Assembly (NCBI GenBank): GCA_964344185.1 | Contig: CAYFMN010000012.1 | Location: 1 to 64,000 of the forward strand | Direction: 5' to 3' | Length of the DNA: 64,000 bases | Source of the DNA: JAJDAT01 sp964344185 | GTDB lineage: Bacteria; Nitrospinota; Nitrospinia; Nitrospinales; JAJDAT01 | Shown: piece after piece, positions 44,685-52,192 of the stretch | How positions within the stretch are numbered: the first letter of the stretch is position 1 | Layout: every line of letters starts with the position of its first letter | Position numbers and translations under genes: made by a program | Notes under the pieces: model-generated | The model's input: the letters and a program-made list of their open reading frames with translations, nothing else | Database searches by the model: none | What the model was told of the DNA's origin: nothing

Positions 44685-44978
44685 ATGGATGCTACTGAAA
44701 CACAAGAACTGGCAAATTTGTTGAAAACGCTGGGAGAATTCAATCGACTCTCTCTGGTGTACGAATTGTGCCAATGCGATACTCCACAAAACACTATGTG
44801 CTTATGCGAGTGTTGTAGTGTTGACGCCTCAGTAGTTTCCCGCCATCTAAAGGTTTTAGCGGAAGAGGGGATTGTCCGATTTGAAAAAAAAGGTCGGGAA
44901 AAAACCTATTCTTTAAACAAAAAGGAACTGGCTGAAACCCTTAGAAGGCTTGCAGATAAGATCGAAGGCAAGATATAA
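44685..44978 (+). CDS. ArsR/SmtB-family metal-sensing repressor
   Basis: The 97-residue winged-helix protein begins ETQELANLLKTLGEFNRLSL. It has a cysteine-dense stretch in the recognition-helix region (MCLCECCSVDASVVSRHLKV; further Cys in ELCQCD) and ends KEGREKTYSLN-like (KKGREKTYSLNKKEL). Cys in this helix is typical of alpha3-type metal sensors such as CadC/ArsR, so it probably senses a soft or thiophilic metal. The next gene, 23 bases downstream, encodes a 32-residue Cys-rich peptide, a layout echoing smtB-smtA. It would repress its own operon until metal binds. Confidence 0.88.
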   Translation: MDATETQELANLLKTLGEFNRLSLVYELCQCDTPQNTMCLCECCSVDASVVSRHLKVLAEEGIVRFEKKGREKTYSLNKKELAETLRRLADKIEGKI

Positions 44979-45001
44979 ACATTTAAATTGGGAGTCTAGT
45001 T

Positions 45002-45100
45002 ATGAGTGAAAATAAATGCGAGTGCGATTGCAAGGTAGCGCAATGCTGTAAAGAAAGAACATGTAAATGCTGTAAAGACGGTTGCTGTTGTGCAGGGTGA
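45002..45100 (+). CDS. Cys-rich metallothionein-like peptide, 32 residues
   Basis: The reading frame from the ATG at 45002 to the TGA at 45098-45100 has 11 cysteines in 32 residues in CxC, CC and CCC groupings (ECDCKVAQCC, TCKCCKDGCCC) and several lysines. No aromatic or long hydrophobic residues are present. GGGAG lies about 8 bases before the start, and a strong terminator (45131-45166) follows. The composition is that of a metallothionein, which would buffer Zn2+, Cu+ or Cd2+ in the cytoplasm. It is co-oriented with and 23 bases after an ArsR-type metal sensor. I do not recognise a named family for so short a protein; translation is inferred from context. Confidence 0.7.
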   Translation: MSENKCECDCKVAQCCKERTCKCCKDGCCCAG

Positions 45101-45130
45101 CTGGTTTTAAAGCTATTCACTATCCAAAAA

Positions 45131-45166
45131 AAAGACCGGCCCAAAAGGGTCGGTCTTTATATTTTG
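45131..45166. terminator. Bidirectional intrinsic terminator
   Basis: Stem AAAGACCGGCCC / GGGTCGGTCTTT (12 bp with one G-T), loop AAAA. ATATTTTG follows on the plus strand and a run of A (T on the minus strand) precedes. It ends the arsR-metallothionein operon and, from the other side, the His-rich gene at 45207-45545. Confidence 0.85.
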
Positions 45167-45206
45167 TGCCGGTTCTTTGCCAAAACCTGGCGATAATTTA
45201 TATTTA

Positions 45207-45545
45207 TTAATTCGTAAGAACCTCTACTGGTCCATGGTCGTCGCAGTGGTCTTCATGTTGCCGATGAAGACGGCCGTCAACAATATAGTCTATGTGATCC
45301 CCGTGTGCGACAGCCTCATGTTCACAATCAGGACTATGGGTATGTTCATGACGATGCGTTTCATTACACTCGTCGGGATGCTGATCAGTCACTTCTAACA
45401 CATGCTCGTCCACATGGTCTTCATGGGGATGATGCAAATGTGAATCATGGAGATAATCATAATGATCGCCGTGCTTAAGTTTTGAATGGCCGCAATTTTC
45501 TCCATGTGTATGGTCATGGTTTGGATGCGTATTACAATCTGCCAT
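45207..45545 (-). CDS. His-rich metal-binding protein built of two tandem repeats
   Basis: The 112 residues contain 26 histidines. Two related units follow each other: HTHGENCGHSKLKHGDHYDY then HLHHPHEDHVDEH, and HTHSPDCEHEAVAHGDHIDY then RLHRQHEDHCDDH. There is no signal peptide, so it is probably cytoplasmic. Each unit has a Cys before the His cluster. Such proteins bind several zinc or nickel ions as buffer or store. I know similar GDHxDY-H-DHCDDH proteins only as zinc-associated hypotheticals. It is convergent with the metallothionein gene across a shared terminator. No Zur-like box is seen upstream. Confidence 0.75.
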   Translation of the reverse strand: MADCNTHPNHDHTHGENCGHSKLKHGDHYDYLHDSHLHHPHEDHVDEHVLEVTDQHPDECNETHRHEHTHSPDCEHEAVAHGDHIDYIVDGRLHRQHEDHCDDHGPVEVLTN

Positions 45546-45834
45546 AGCTCCCTCCCTAGCTAAATTTATGACTAAACATGATAAAAATCTTCTATTAGCA
45601 TATCTGATTTGGACCCTAAAAATCTATAAAATAAACCGTTCGAAAAACTCCAAGGAAAACAGAATGATAACCCATTACTTTAGCTTAATGGGCCTTTCAA
45701 TTCCTTAAGTCCTATAAATGCTCCAGTCAGGCTGAAGGAAAATCCAATACCTAACAAAAATAAAATCACAGCCTCACAGAGTGGGCGATGTTTAGCAAGG
45801 CCAGGGGAATCTAAACTATGCAGTAAAGTTACTT

Positions 45835-46038
45835 TTATTCGATCTGCTTAGGCACGATCTGAAACATTCTCTTTTTAAGCTCTTTTTGAAGAATGTTTCT
45901 GTCATAGGGTTTCATTGCCTTCCACTTTTGACATTCCTGTTTAGTGCGACCGCAACCCAAACACCATCCTTTAGGCCCAGAGAATTCACAGACCTCAATG
46001 CAAGGACTTTTATCTCGCTTTGCTTTTTTTGCCCTCAC
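45835..46038 (-). CDS. DUF1289 small Cys-rich protein
   Basis: The 67-residue basic protein has the DUF1289 pattern SPCIEVCEF then GWCLGCGRTKQECQKW, five or six cysteines that probably bind one metal ion or iron-sulfur cluster. The function of the family is unknown. It lies 32 bases downstream of the unknown gene at 46071-46508 on the same strand, at the distal end of the COG0523/ZIP gene run, so it may be co-transcribed with it. Confidence 0.82.
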   Translation of the reverse strand: MRAKKAKRDKSPCIEVCEFSGPKGWCLGCGRTKQECQKWKAMKPYDRNILQKELKKRMFQIVPKQIE

Positions 46039-46070
46039 ATTAACTCGTTCTTAATTTAATAAGTCTGCAA

Positions 46071-46508
46071 TCAAAGCGTACGTAATACCCTTTCAACGCC
46101 AGATTCAAGCTGTCGAAGAAGGTTAAACTCCTCACAAAGCCGTTGTTCTAGTTTCTTTAAATTGAGCGGCAGTGTTCGCTGACAAATGCTGTAGCCCTTA
46201 CCGACCGTCTGATACCCCTTCCAACTATTTATGCGATCTCCCTCCAGCTCCAGAAATTTTTGAATAAATTCAGGTTGAGATGGGCAATCTTTTTCTGCAT
46301 GCATACAAACTGGAAACGCTTTTTGTTTAATCTGAGGCGTTTCGATATAAGTTTCAAAATGAATTCCGCCTTGATTATGATTGTGCCAATTCTCTTTGTA
46401 GAGCTGTAGGTAAACGCCACGGTTATATATTTCCCAGCCATCTTCAAACCAACTTGATTGTTTCAGCTTTTTTTCGAGGTTAAGGAAAATATTTTTTGGA
46501 TCTTTCAT
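46071..46508 (-). CDS. 145-residue protein of unknown function in the zinc island
   Basis: I do not recognise a family. The protein looks soluble and mixed alpha/beta, with a conserved-looking core (EIYNRGVYLQLYKENWHNHN, GGIHFETYIE) and two cysteines flanking a His (PVCMHAEKDCP). No signal peptide is present. It is separated from the ZIP gene by 206 bases and precedes the DUF1289 gene by 32 bases. Location suggests a link to metal homeostasis, nothing more. Confidence 0.6.
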   Translation of the reverse strand: MKDPKNIFLNLEKKLKQSSWFEDGWEIYNRGVYLQLYKENWHNHNQGGIHFETYIETPQIKQKAFPVCMHAEKDCPSQPEFIQKFLELEGDRINSWKGYQTVGKGYSICQRTLPLNLKKLEQRLCEEFNLLRQLESGVERVLRTL

Positions 46509-46714
46509 ATAGTCAAGTCACTTGATTTGTCTTGGGGTTGAGGTTCTATTTTCATTTTAATTTTCTTTCCTCTCTTCAAGGGTATTTTATGTTTTGATAG
46601 TCGTAGTTTGCTTGTTTTCCGCCGTCTGGCCTTTGACCAGGCTCTCGTCGGTGTGATTATTTAGCGATACCTTGGGCGCGTTGAAGGAGGCAAGACGAAA
46701 GCAGTTAATTGAAA

Positions 46715-47155
46715 TCAGTCTTGAAACAAAAACATTGCTAATATCCCAAGCCCTAAGAAAATTGTGTTCACGGTTTTATCGCCTTTTTGTTTATTGCCAA
46801 TTACCATCAAATCAAAAAAGGCGAGATAGATAAAAGTCCCGGCGGATATGGCAATTGCCACTCCCAGCCAATATTTATCAATGAGTCCAAAAACTCCGAA
46901 AGAAAATAGGATTCCAAGCGGCGTGGTTAAAGCGAATATAAATATGATCGAAATAATGGTTTTTTTATCGTATTTTCCCGCCTTTATAAAAAGACTACTT
47001 AACGTCATTGCGACAGGAAACTTATGGAAAATTATCGCCGCGACGACGACAAAACCAACATTCATCAAAGTAGCGGCGCCCACTGCAAACCCTTCCACAA
47101 AGCTGTGAAAGGAAACCCCGATCAGCGCCGATAATCCTGCCTTTTGATAAACCAA
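46715..47155 (-). CDS. ZIP metal transporter, C-terminal part (split gene)
   Basis: These 146 residues hold the metal-binding half of a ZIP (ZRT/IRT-like) zinc importer: TM4 with SFHSFVEGFAVGAAT (HxxxE), TM5 with AAIIFHKFPVAMTLSSLF (HKFP), then TM6 to TM8. The frame starts at a TTG directly after the in-frame TAA that ends 47156-47431, and the two frames are in phase. Together they give 238 residues, the usual ZIP length. The gene is therefore interrupted by one nonsense codon in the loop between TM3 and TM4. Either readthrough or separate translation of two chains would be needed for function. Confidence 0.82.
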   Translation of the reverse strand: MVYQKAGLSALIGVSFHSFVEGFAVGAATLMNVGFVVVAAIIFHKFPVAMTLSSLFIKAGKYDKKTIISIIFIFALTTPLGILFSFGVFGLIDKYWLGVAIAISAGTFIYLAFFDLMVIGNKQKGDKTVNTIFLGLGILAMFLFQD

Positions 47156-47431
47156 TTATTGAGTCGTATAGTCTTTACTTCCCAGAGCTTTTTCTATCCC
47201 GTAAATAGAAAAAAATCCGATGACCATCGGATAAATCATTTGAAACCCTAAAATGGGGTTTGCGTCGGGGATCATGTGAAATAAAACCGCCCCAATAAAA
47301 TTACCAGCGCAAAAGTTGATAATAAATTCAAATTTATTGGGAGCCCATGATTTGAAGGTTGATATACAACCTCCAAACATGGTCACAAAAAAGGCAATCC
47401 CTATTAAGGGATAAGGTATGGGAGTTTCCAA
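47156..47431 (-). CDS. ZIP metal transporter, N-terminal part (split gene)
   Basis: The 91-residue frame holds three membrane segments: LIGIAFFVTMFGGCISTF, IINFCAGNFIGAVLFHMIPD (typical ZIP TM2 with F/LHMIPD) and MIYPMVIGFFSIYGIEKAL. It then ends at TAA after KDYTTQ. Translation past the stop continues in the same frame with the rest of a ZIP protein (46715-47155). It lies 34 bases after the WD40 gene in the COG0523 operon. ZIP proteins import zinc, so an importer inside this putative Zur operon is expected; only its interruption is odd. Confidence 0.82.
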   Translation of the reverse strand: METPIPYPLIGIAFFVTMFGGCISTFKSWAPNKFEFIINFCAGNFIGAVLFHMIPDANPILGFQMIYPMVIGFFSIYGIEKALGSKDYTTQ

Positions 47432-47465
47432 TTTTTTGCGTTCCTGGAATATTATTTAGCTGATT

Positions 47466-48533
47466 TTATATATCAAACGTAAGAATTGAGACTGTTCCAT
47501 CTGTCCCTCCTATGGCCAGCCGCTGACCCTCTGGCGACCAGGCGATTTTCGAAATCGGATAATCAAGGGCGATGCTTCCAATAGGTACTTTCGATTTTTG
47601 GAAATTCCAAATGTGAACCTCTCCATTCTCGTCTCCGGAAGCTAATAACTCTCCTTTCTTTTGGAAAACCAGAGAATTAATTACGCTTCTATGTTGTTTG
47701 AGTAAAATAGGCGCCGTTCCGCCTGGACCAACCGAAACACAATCGGGAGCCAAAGAAAACAAAGGGAATAATTCTTCATTTGCAGAATTTTGACCAGAAC
47801 AATCCCAGATCACCAGGTTTTCTTTATCGCTAGTCGCCAAAAATTTGCTTTCGGAACTCCAAGACATTTTAGAGACTTTAGAGTTGTATCCGAACATAGG
47901 TTGATGCATATTGGTTTTGACTTCCCAAAAATGAATAGCTTCCTCGTCTCCCATGGCAATATGCTTTCCATTAGGCTGCCAGGCCATTTTTACAGGGAAA
48001 CCATGCCAATTTAGCAGTTGAGTTGAAACTAATCCCCCATATCCTCTTATCGTAATTCCGCCTTTGGCGGTAGCGGCAATAAACCGACCGTCAGGAGACC
48101 ACCCAATATCTGACATAGAACTTTCATGATCGCGCCAAATTTGTTCATGTTTTCCTGATGCGCTCCATATGCTTAAACTCTTTCCCGACGAAGAACCTAA
48201 GAATTGACCAAGGGAACTCCAACTTAAACAGTCAATCCATCCTCCAATTTCCTGACTCCAGGCTTTGCTCATTGACGATATATCCCATAAAGCGACTTTC
48301 CCATCTTGCCCTCCCGTTGCTAATAGGGATTCGTAGGGATGCCATTGCATGGTATTCGCTCCATTCTTATGTCGGCCGAGTTCGCTCCAGAGGATATCAG
48401 ATTTCATATTTATTACCGCGACTTGCCCGCTACCGGTTATGGCGGCTAAATAATTAGCTTTTGGAGACCAGTCAATGTCAATAATGTATTCGTCTAATAC
48501 ATTTTGGTGAATCAAGTTTTGCTTGAATGTCAT
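47466..48533 (-). CDS. WD40 beta-propeller protein of the COG0523 operon
   Basis: The 355 residues form about seven WD40 repeats. Visible units include IDWSPKANYLAAITGSGQVA, MQWHPYESLLATGGQDGKVA with LWD, IGWSPDGRFIAATAKGGITI, LVFQKKGELLASGDENGEVH with IWN, and IAWSPEGQRLAIGGTDGTVS. There is no signal peptide, so it is probably a cytoplasmic protein-interaction scaffold. A paralogue with about the same layout precedes it (48570-49596) and overlaps the COG0523 GTPase gene. WD40 proteins are uncommon in bacterial metal operons. A plausible role is holding the metallochaperone GTPase to its client; this is inference. Confidence 0.85.
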   Translation of the reverse strand: MTFKQNLIHQNVLDEYIIDIDWSPKANYLAAITGSGQVAVINMKSDILWSELGRHKNGANTMQWHPYESLLATGGQDGKVALWDISSMSKAWSQEIGGWIDCLSWSSLGQFLGSSSGKSLSIWSASGKHEQIWRDHESSMSDIGWSPDGRFIAATAKGGITIRGYGGLVSTQLLNWHGFPVKMAWQPNGKHIAMGDEEAIHFWEVKTNMHQPMFGYNSKVSKMSWSSESKFLATSDKENLVIWDCSGQNSANEELFPLFSLAPDCVSVGPGGTAPILLKQHRSVINSLVFQKKGELLASGDENGEVHIWNFQKSKVPIGSIALDYPISKIAWSPEGQRLAIGGTDGTVSILTFDI

Positions 48534-48569
48534 ATTTTTAAGCTCATGATTTTTAGGAATTGAAAGCGT

Positions 48570-48813
48570 TCATACTATTGCTAATAAGATTACGTTTCCA
48601 AGATCGTCGCCAAGGGCAATAGACTGATCGTTAGGCGCCCAGACCAGTTGAGTGATTTCTGAGTCAAATTCGATAGTCGCTAAAGGTTTTTTGGATTCTT
48701 CGTGATTCCATACAGCGACCACTCCGTATTCGTCTGCGGAAGCTAGAAGCGGCCCTTGGTTTTGAAAAGCTACAACGGAAAGCAGGTCTTTATGTGGTAT
48801 CCTGTGGACCTTT
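48570..48813 (-). pseudogene. Out-of-frame C-terminal blade region of the second WD40 gene
   Basis: After the frame at 48790-49596 leaves the WD40 pattern, the reading resumes one frame over: KVHRIPHKDLLSVVAFQNQG, then PLLASADEYGVVAVWNHEES, then ITQLVWAPNDQSIALGDDLG, stopping at TGA (48572-48570). These are two ordinary WD40 blades aligning with the C-terminus of the gene at 47466-48533. The switch point is at or near an A4 run in coding orientation (48811-48814). Confidence 0.75.
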
Positions 48814-49596
48814 TCCAGAGCAATCCCAGATTATTACTTTGTCGCTGCCTCCAGTCGCTAGATATCTGCTTGTGGAATCCCAGGCCAGTGGCAGTACTTT
48901 GGTAGGATAGCCAGACATTTGACAATCTTTTCCGTCTTCGACTTTCCAAAAATGAACGGTTGAATCCTGATCGCCTGTCGCAATGAATTTACTATTGGGA
49001 CTCCAGGCGATTTTTAACGTGGAACCTTCCCATTCAAATAACCGCTTTCTGTCTGGCTGATCTGGGAACCGAAAACAAAGCCCGCCATAAGTTGCGGCAA
49101 CCACACAATCGCCTGTTGGCGACCAGGCAATATCGGCGATGGCGCTTTTATGGTTATCCCAGCTTTGTAATAATTCGCCGTCTGTATTCCATAATTGCAA
49201 ATGTTTACCGGCGCTGGTGGCTAAACATTTGTTGGTGGGATGCCACGCCAAATTTTCGACCCAGGTGGAGCCGGCCTTCATGGAACAAACTTCTTTTACT
49301 GGATGTTTTAAATCCCAATATCTAATAAAACCGTCAAGACCGACGCTTGCGAAAAATTTTCCCGCTGAACTCCATCCAATTTGAGAAGTTCCAAAACTAT
49401 GGCCAGAAAGCTTGGATATTTTATTTCCCTGTTCAGAATCCAAAATCGTGATGGGGCCGCTGGTTTCAGCCGCAGCTAGAAGAGAACCCTCAGGCGACCA
49501 GGAAAGATCAATTACGTAGTCGTCTATAGATTGAGACCAAATCGGCGTTAATTTTTTAATTTTCTTTTTATGACTTGGCTTTTTTAGCTTAGGCAT
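48790..49596 (-). CDS. Second WD40 beta-propeller gene, frameshifted near its end
   Basis: The 268-residue frame contains about five WD40 blades (LSWSPEGSLLAAAETSGPIT, IGWSSAGKFFASVGLDGFIR with YWD, IAWSPTGDCVVAATYGGLCF, IAWSPNSKFIATGDQDSTVH). It ends abnormally after VIIWDCSGKG. The missing two blades follow in another frame (48570-48813), so the intended protein is about 342 residues, like its paralogue at 47466-48533. The Lys-rich N-terminus (KLKKPSHKKKIKKL) is distinctive. The start at 49596 overlaps the COG0523 stop by 13 bases, so the two are probably translationally coupled. A five-blade product would be an incomplete propeller. Confidence 0.8.
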   Translation of the reverse strand: MPKLKKPSHKKKIKKLTPIWSQSIDDYVIDLSWSPEGSLLAAAETSGPITILDSEQGNKISKLSGHSFGTSQIGWSSAGKFFASVGLDGFIRYWDLKHPVKEVCSMKAGSTWVENLAWHPTNKCLATSAGKHLQLWNTDGELLQSWDNHKSAIADIAWSPTGDCVVAATYGGLCFRFPDQPDRKRLFEWEGSTLKIAWSPNSKFIATGDQDSTVHFWKVEDGKDCQMSGYPTKVLPLAWDSTSRYLATGGSDKVIIWDCSGKGPQDTT

Positions 49597-50939
49597 GAAC
49601 GAATCCCATCTTCAAAAAAACTACGCTCTAAATTCCGGCCAATGAAAATTATGTTACTTTCACGGTTTCTATCACCCCAAGGCTTTTCTGGATTTCCGTC
49701 AAAAAGCATATGCACTCCTTGGAAAACAAACCGGTTTGGCTGGTTTTTAATACTCAATATTCCCTTCATACGAAAGATGTCTGCGCCTTTGTTCTGTAGT
49801 ATTTCTCCCAACCATTTATTTACTTTTTCATAATCCAAGTCTCCAGGAAGACTTATACCAACAGAAGAGACTTCGTCGTCGTGCACATGGTCGGGTTGAA
49901 ATATTTGTGAAAGTTTAGGTTTGATATCTTGCCCGCTTTCATTTTTTAACGCAGCTTTAAATTCTTCTGGCATGTGTTCGGAGAACAATATGTAAGAGCC
50001 TTTTGCAGGAATTTGTATAGAAAACTGAGAGTGTCCAGAGGGGAGATCTAAATAAAACAGTTTATCGCCCGGTTCTAGAGCGTCCCCAGAATACAAAGTT
50101 TCTTTTTCTTCTGAAAAAGTTAAAACGGTTGGTTCTATAGCCCGTTTTAATTCGTCCAAACTGGTTTGCGAAACCTGGCGTAGAGAAATTTTCATTCCAG
50201 GATCTGGGCCTTCTTGAAGAATAAAATCGTAATTTCCTGCGTCGAGTTCGAGTATTCCACACCATTCGAATGGATATTCTGGTTCCATGAAATTGGGGTT
50301 GGTTTCCAAAGTTCGGTTCAAATCAAAAGCGGAGATATTTAATATGTGATCTAAATCTACTTTTGAGTTTTTCGTGTGAAAAATTTTGGCGGCTCCATTC
50401 ATTTTTCGGAGTCTCATTTCTAAAGCGAGGAGTTCTTCATGCGTGACCAAGTCCGTTTTGTTGATAAGGATTACATCGGCAAAAGCAATTTGTTCTCGTG
50501 TTTCACGACTATCCGCAAGTCTATAATAGATGTGTTTGGCGTCAACCACTGTTACGATGCCGTCTAGGGATAATTTTGTTCCTATCTCGTCGTCCATGAA
50601 AAATGTTTGGGCAACCGGGCCTGGATTCGCCAAACCCGTGGTCTCAAGTAAGATGTAATCAAACTTATCTCTACGTTTCATTAAATTTCCGAGAATCCGG
50701 ATCAGGTCTCCCCGGATGGAACAACAAATACAACCGTTGTTCATTTCGAAAATCTCTTCCTCCGCATTAATAACCAATTCGTTATCAATACCGATTTCTC
50801 CGTATTCATTTTCAATAACGGCGATTCTTTTCCCATGATTTTCAGTTAATATATAATTCAGCAATGTTGTTTTGCCGGCCCCTAGAAAGCCCGTTAACAC
50901 GGTTACGGGTACCGTTTGGGTTGTTTGTTCAGTAGTCAT
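49584..50939 (-). CDS. COG0523-family GTPase metallochaperone (ZigA/CobW-like)
   Basis: The 451-residue G3E GTPase has Walker A TGFLGAGKTTLLN (residues 16-28), ENEYGEIGIDN, the family metal motif GCICCSI (Cys70-x-Cys72-Cys73), TGLANPGPV and INKTDLV. The C-terminal CobW_C domain is followed by a tail containing DHVHDDE. Members under Zur control (ZigA, ZagA, ZNG1 relatives) deliver zinc to essential enzymes during starvation. Members beside cobalamin genes serve cobalt. Here the Zur-like boxes, ZIP transporter and zinc-enzyme duplicates favour zinc. It overlaps the downstream WD40 gene by 13 bases and lies 21 bases after the CHEEGCPP protein. Repression by zinc via the boxes at 51919-51991 is inferred. 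Confidence 0.93.
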   Translation of the reverse strand: MTTEQTTQTVPVTVLTGFLGAGKTTLLNYILTENHGKRIAVIENEYGEIGIDNELVINAEEEIFEMNNGCICCSIRGDLIRILGNLMKRRDKFDYILLETTGLANPGPVAQTFFMDDEIGTKLSLDGIVTVVDAKHIYYRLADSRETREQIAFADVILINKTDLVTHEELLALEMRLRKMNGAAKIFHTKNSKVDLDHILNISAFDLNRTLETNPNFMEPEYPFEWCGILELDAGNYDFILQEGPDPGMKISLRQVSQTSLDELKRAIEPTVLTFSEEKETLYSGDALEPGDKLFYLDLPSGHSQFSIQIPAKGSYILFSEHMPEEFKAALKNESGQDIKPKLSQIFQPDHVHDDEVSSVGISLPGDLDYEKVNKWLGEILQNKGADIFRMKGILSIKNQPNRFVFQGVHMLFDGNPEKPWGDRNRESNIIFIGRNLERSFFEDGIRSCLS

Positions 50940-50960
50940 AAGAATTCGTTTCCTTCGTTA

Positions 50961-51218
50961 TCATGTTGACAAATTGACAATATCCTCAAAATCTATCTCA
51001 TTGATCCGCTTATGAAATTTGTATTGTTGTTTTCCAGTTCCCTCCTTCAAAATAACTATTACCGTTTCGATAGGCGGACACCCTTCTTCATGACATTGCA
51101 GTTCGGTAACAAGAATGGTTTCGTTTTCGGTCAATTCAAAAATTTCCTGTACCCAATGTTTAATCCTCGAAATTGCGGCAACATCTTTTTTTTGATTTTT
51201 TCCAAATAAATTTTGCAT
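50961..51218 (-). CDS. Small conserved protein with a CHEEGCPP motif, COG0523 neighbour
   Basis: The 85-residue soluble protein has the core TILVTELQCHEEGCPPIETV and a C-terminal YKFHKRINEIDFEDI. Cys-x4-Cys plus His could bind a metal. I recall similar small proteins (CxExGCPPxET with a later KIHK) next to COG0523 genes, but know no function. It overlaps the upstream gene (51218-51889) by one base and precedes the GTPase by 21 bases, so it is probably its partner, perhaps a client or adaptor. Confidence 0.7.
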   Translation of the reverse strand: MQNLFGKNQKKDVAAISRIKHWVQEIFELTENETILVTELQCHEEGCPPIETVIVILKEGTGKQQYKFHKRINEIDFEDIVNLST

Positions 51219-51889
51219 CAGTTTAGTTTTTCCATTGCTTCTGAGTTTGGAACTTGGTTTGGTTTTTCATGACATCCGAGATTTTTTCTGAAGAAATTCG
51301 CAACGTTATTCCAGACCCACCCCGCTTCGTCGCTGGAAACGATTTGTTGTTTCCAGTCTTTGAGACAATCCTCTCGGTACGAACCGCCCATGATAAAGTT
51401 CACCCACTCTTCATAACGCGCCAGCCATTCAAACAATTCGGACATCAATCTGAAGGAGTATTCCCATTCCTCTTCGCTTTCGGGCAATTTCATTCTGGGA
51501 AGTTTGGAAGGAGCCCAAATAGGGAGATTCAGCGGTTCTTCGTGGATTAATTTTGGATAAACGTTATATCGGCCTATGTAGACGCCTTTATTAATCCCGT
51601 ACCCATAGTAGATTCCATATCCCCATAAAACCATGCTAATTTGGCCGTCAATCTTAACGATATAATTTGTGCTTCCGCTTGTTTCTTTTGGAGGACGAAC
51701 CTGTTCAAAACCATAATTAATGAGTAAATTCCCATTGGGTGCTTTGATATCTTTTCCTAAAAGCCATAATTGTTGATGCAATAAAATCTCGGCAAACCTC
51801 TTTACCTTCATCAGAGCTTGAAAATAGAGGGAAGGATCGGGCGAAAATGAAGGTTGATTTTCTGGTATTGCTGTATTTTGGCTTGTCAT
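51218..51889 (-). CDS. First gene of the COG0523 operon, unknown function
   Basis: I do not recognise this 223-residue protein. It appears soluble, Trp/Tyr rich, with a central region of short aromatic strands (LWGYGIYYGYGINKGVYIGR) and a helical C-terminal part (EEWEYSFRLMSELFEWLARY, EAGWVWNNVANFFRKNL). No signal peptide or clear metal motif is present. It is the first gene after the Zur-like boxes (51919-51935 lies 30 bases before the ATG) and overlaps the next gene by one base, so its expression should track zinc starvation. AAAGGA precedes the start. Confidence 0.65.
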   Translation of the reverse strand: MTSQNTAIPENQPSFSPDPSLYFQALMKVKRFAEILLHQQLWLLGKDIKAPNGNLLINYGFEQVRPPKETSGSTNYIVKIDGQISMVLWGYGIYYGYGINKGVYIGRYNVYPKLIHEEPLNLPIWAPSKLPRMKLPESEEEWEYSFRLMSELFEWLARYEEWVNFIMGGSYREDCLKDWKQQIVSSDEAGWVWNNVANFFRKNLGCHEKPNQVPNSEAMEKLN

Positions 51890-51918
51890 TATTTTCTATC
51901 CTTTGAGGCCATTATTTT

Positions 51919-51935
51919 TTGCAATTAAATTGCAA
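51919..51935. promoter_or_regulatory. Zur-like operator upstream of the COG0523 operon
   Basis: TTGCAATT-A-AATTGCAA is a 17-base palindrome with perfect 8-bp arms, 30 bases before the start at 51889. It shares the TTGCAAWT-N-AWTTGCAA form with the boxes at 51975, 52673, 42054 and 42109. Confidence 0.75.
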
Positions 51936-51974
51936 ATATTAAATTCAGTCTAAAATAATATTTTTTTTGTAAAT

Positions 51975-51991
51975 TTGCAAATAATTTGCAA
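51975..51991. promoter_or_regulatory. Second Zur-like operator upstream of the COG0523 operon
   Basis: TTGCAAAT-A-ATTTGCAA has perfect 8-bp arms. The following TTGCAAAAATATTGATT (51986-52002) is a degenerate overlapping half. It stands 56 bases from the box at 51919 and about 200 bases before the fur-family gene at 52193, so it may also influence that gene. Confidence 0.75.
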
Positions 51992-52192
51992 AAATATTGA
52001 TTAAAGAACTTTGAAGTTTGTTTTTTGAATGTTTGAAAGCGTCAATATAACTTTGATTTTTTTCTATTTATCAAAGTAAAACGTTCCTAAATCTTTGACA
52101 TTAACCGCTTGTTGACTGGCTTGGTTTTCAGTAATATAAGGGTCTTAAAACTATTTGATAGATAATCTAAAATCGTTTGGATAAAAGGGATT

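Noticed and set aside
45177..45398. Plus-strand 73-codon open frame
   Set aside because: It is antisense to the His-rich gene; the His codons of that gene create the open frame.
45690..45840. Small membrane peptide frame on the minus strand (ending KELKGPLS)
   Set aside because: A hydrophobic stretch is visible but no acceptable start codon or ribosome site; it overlaps the end of the DUF1289 gene.
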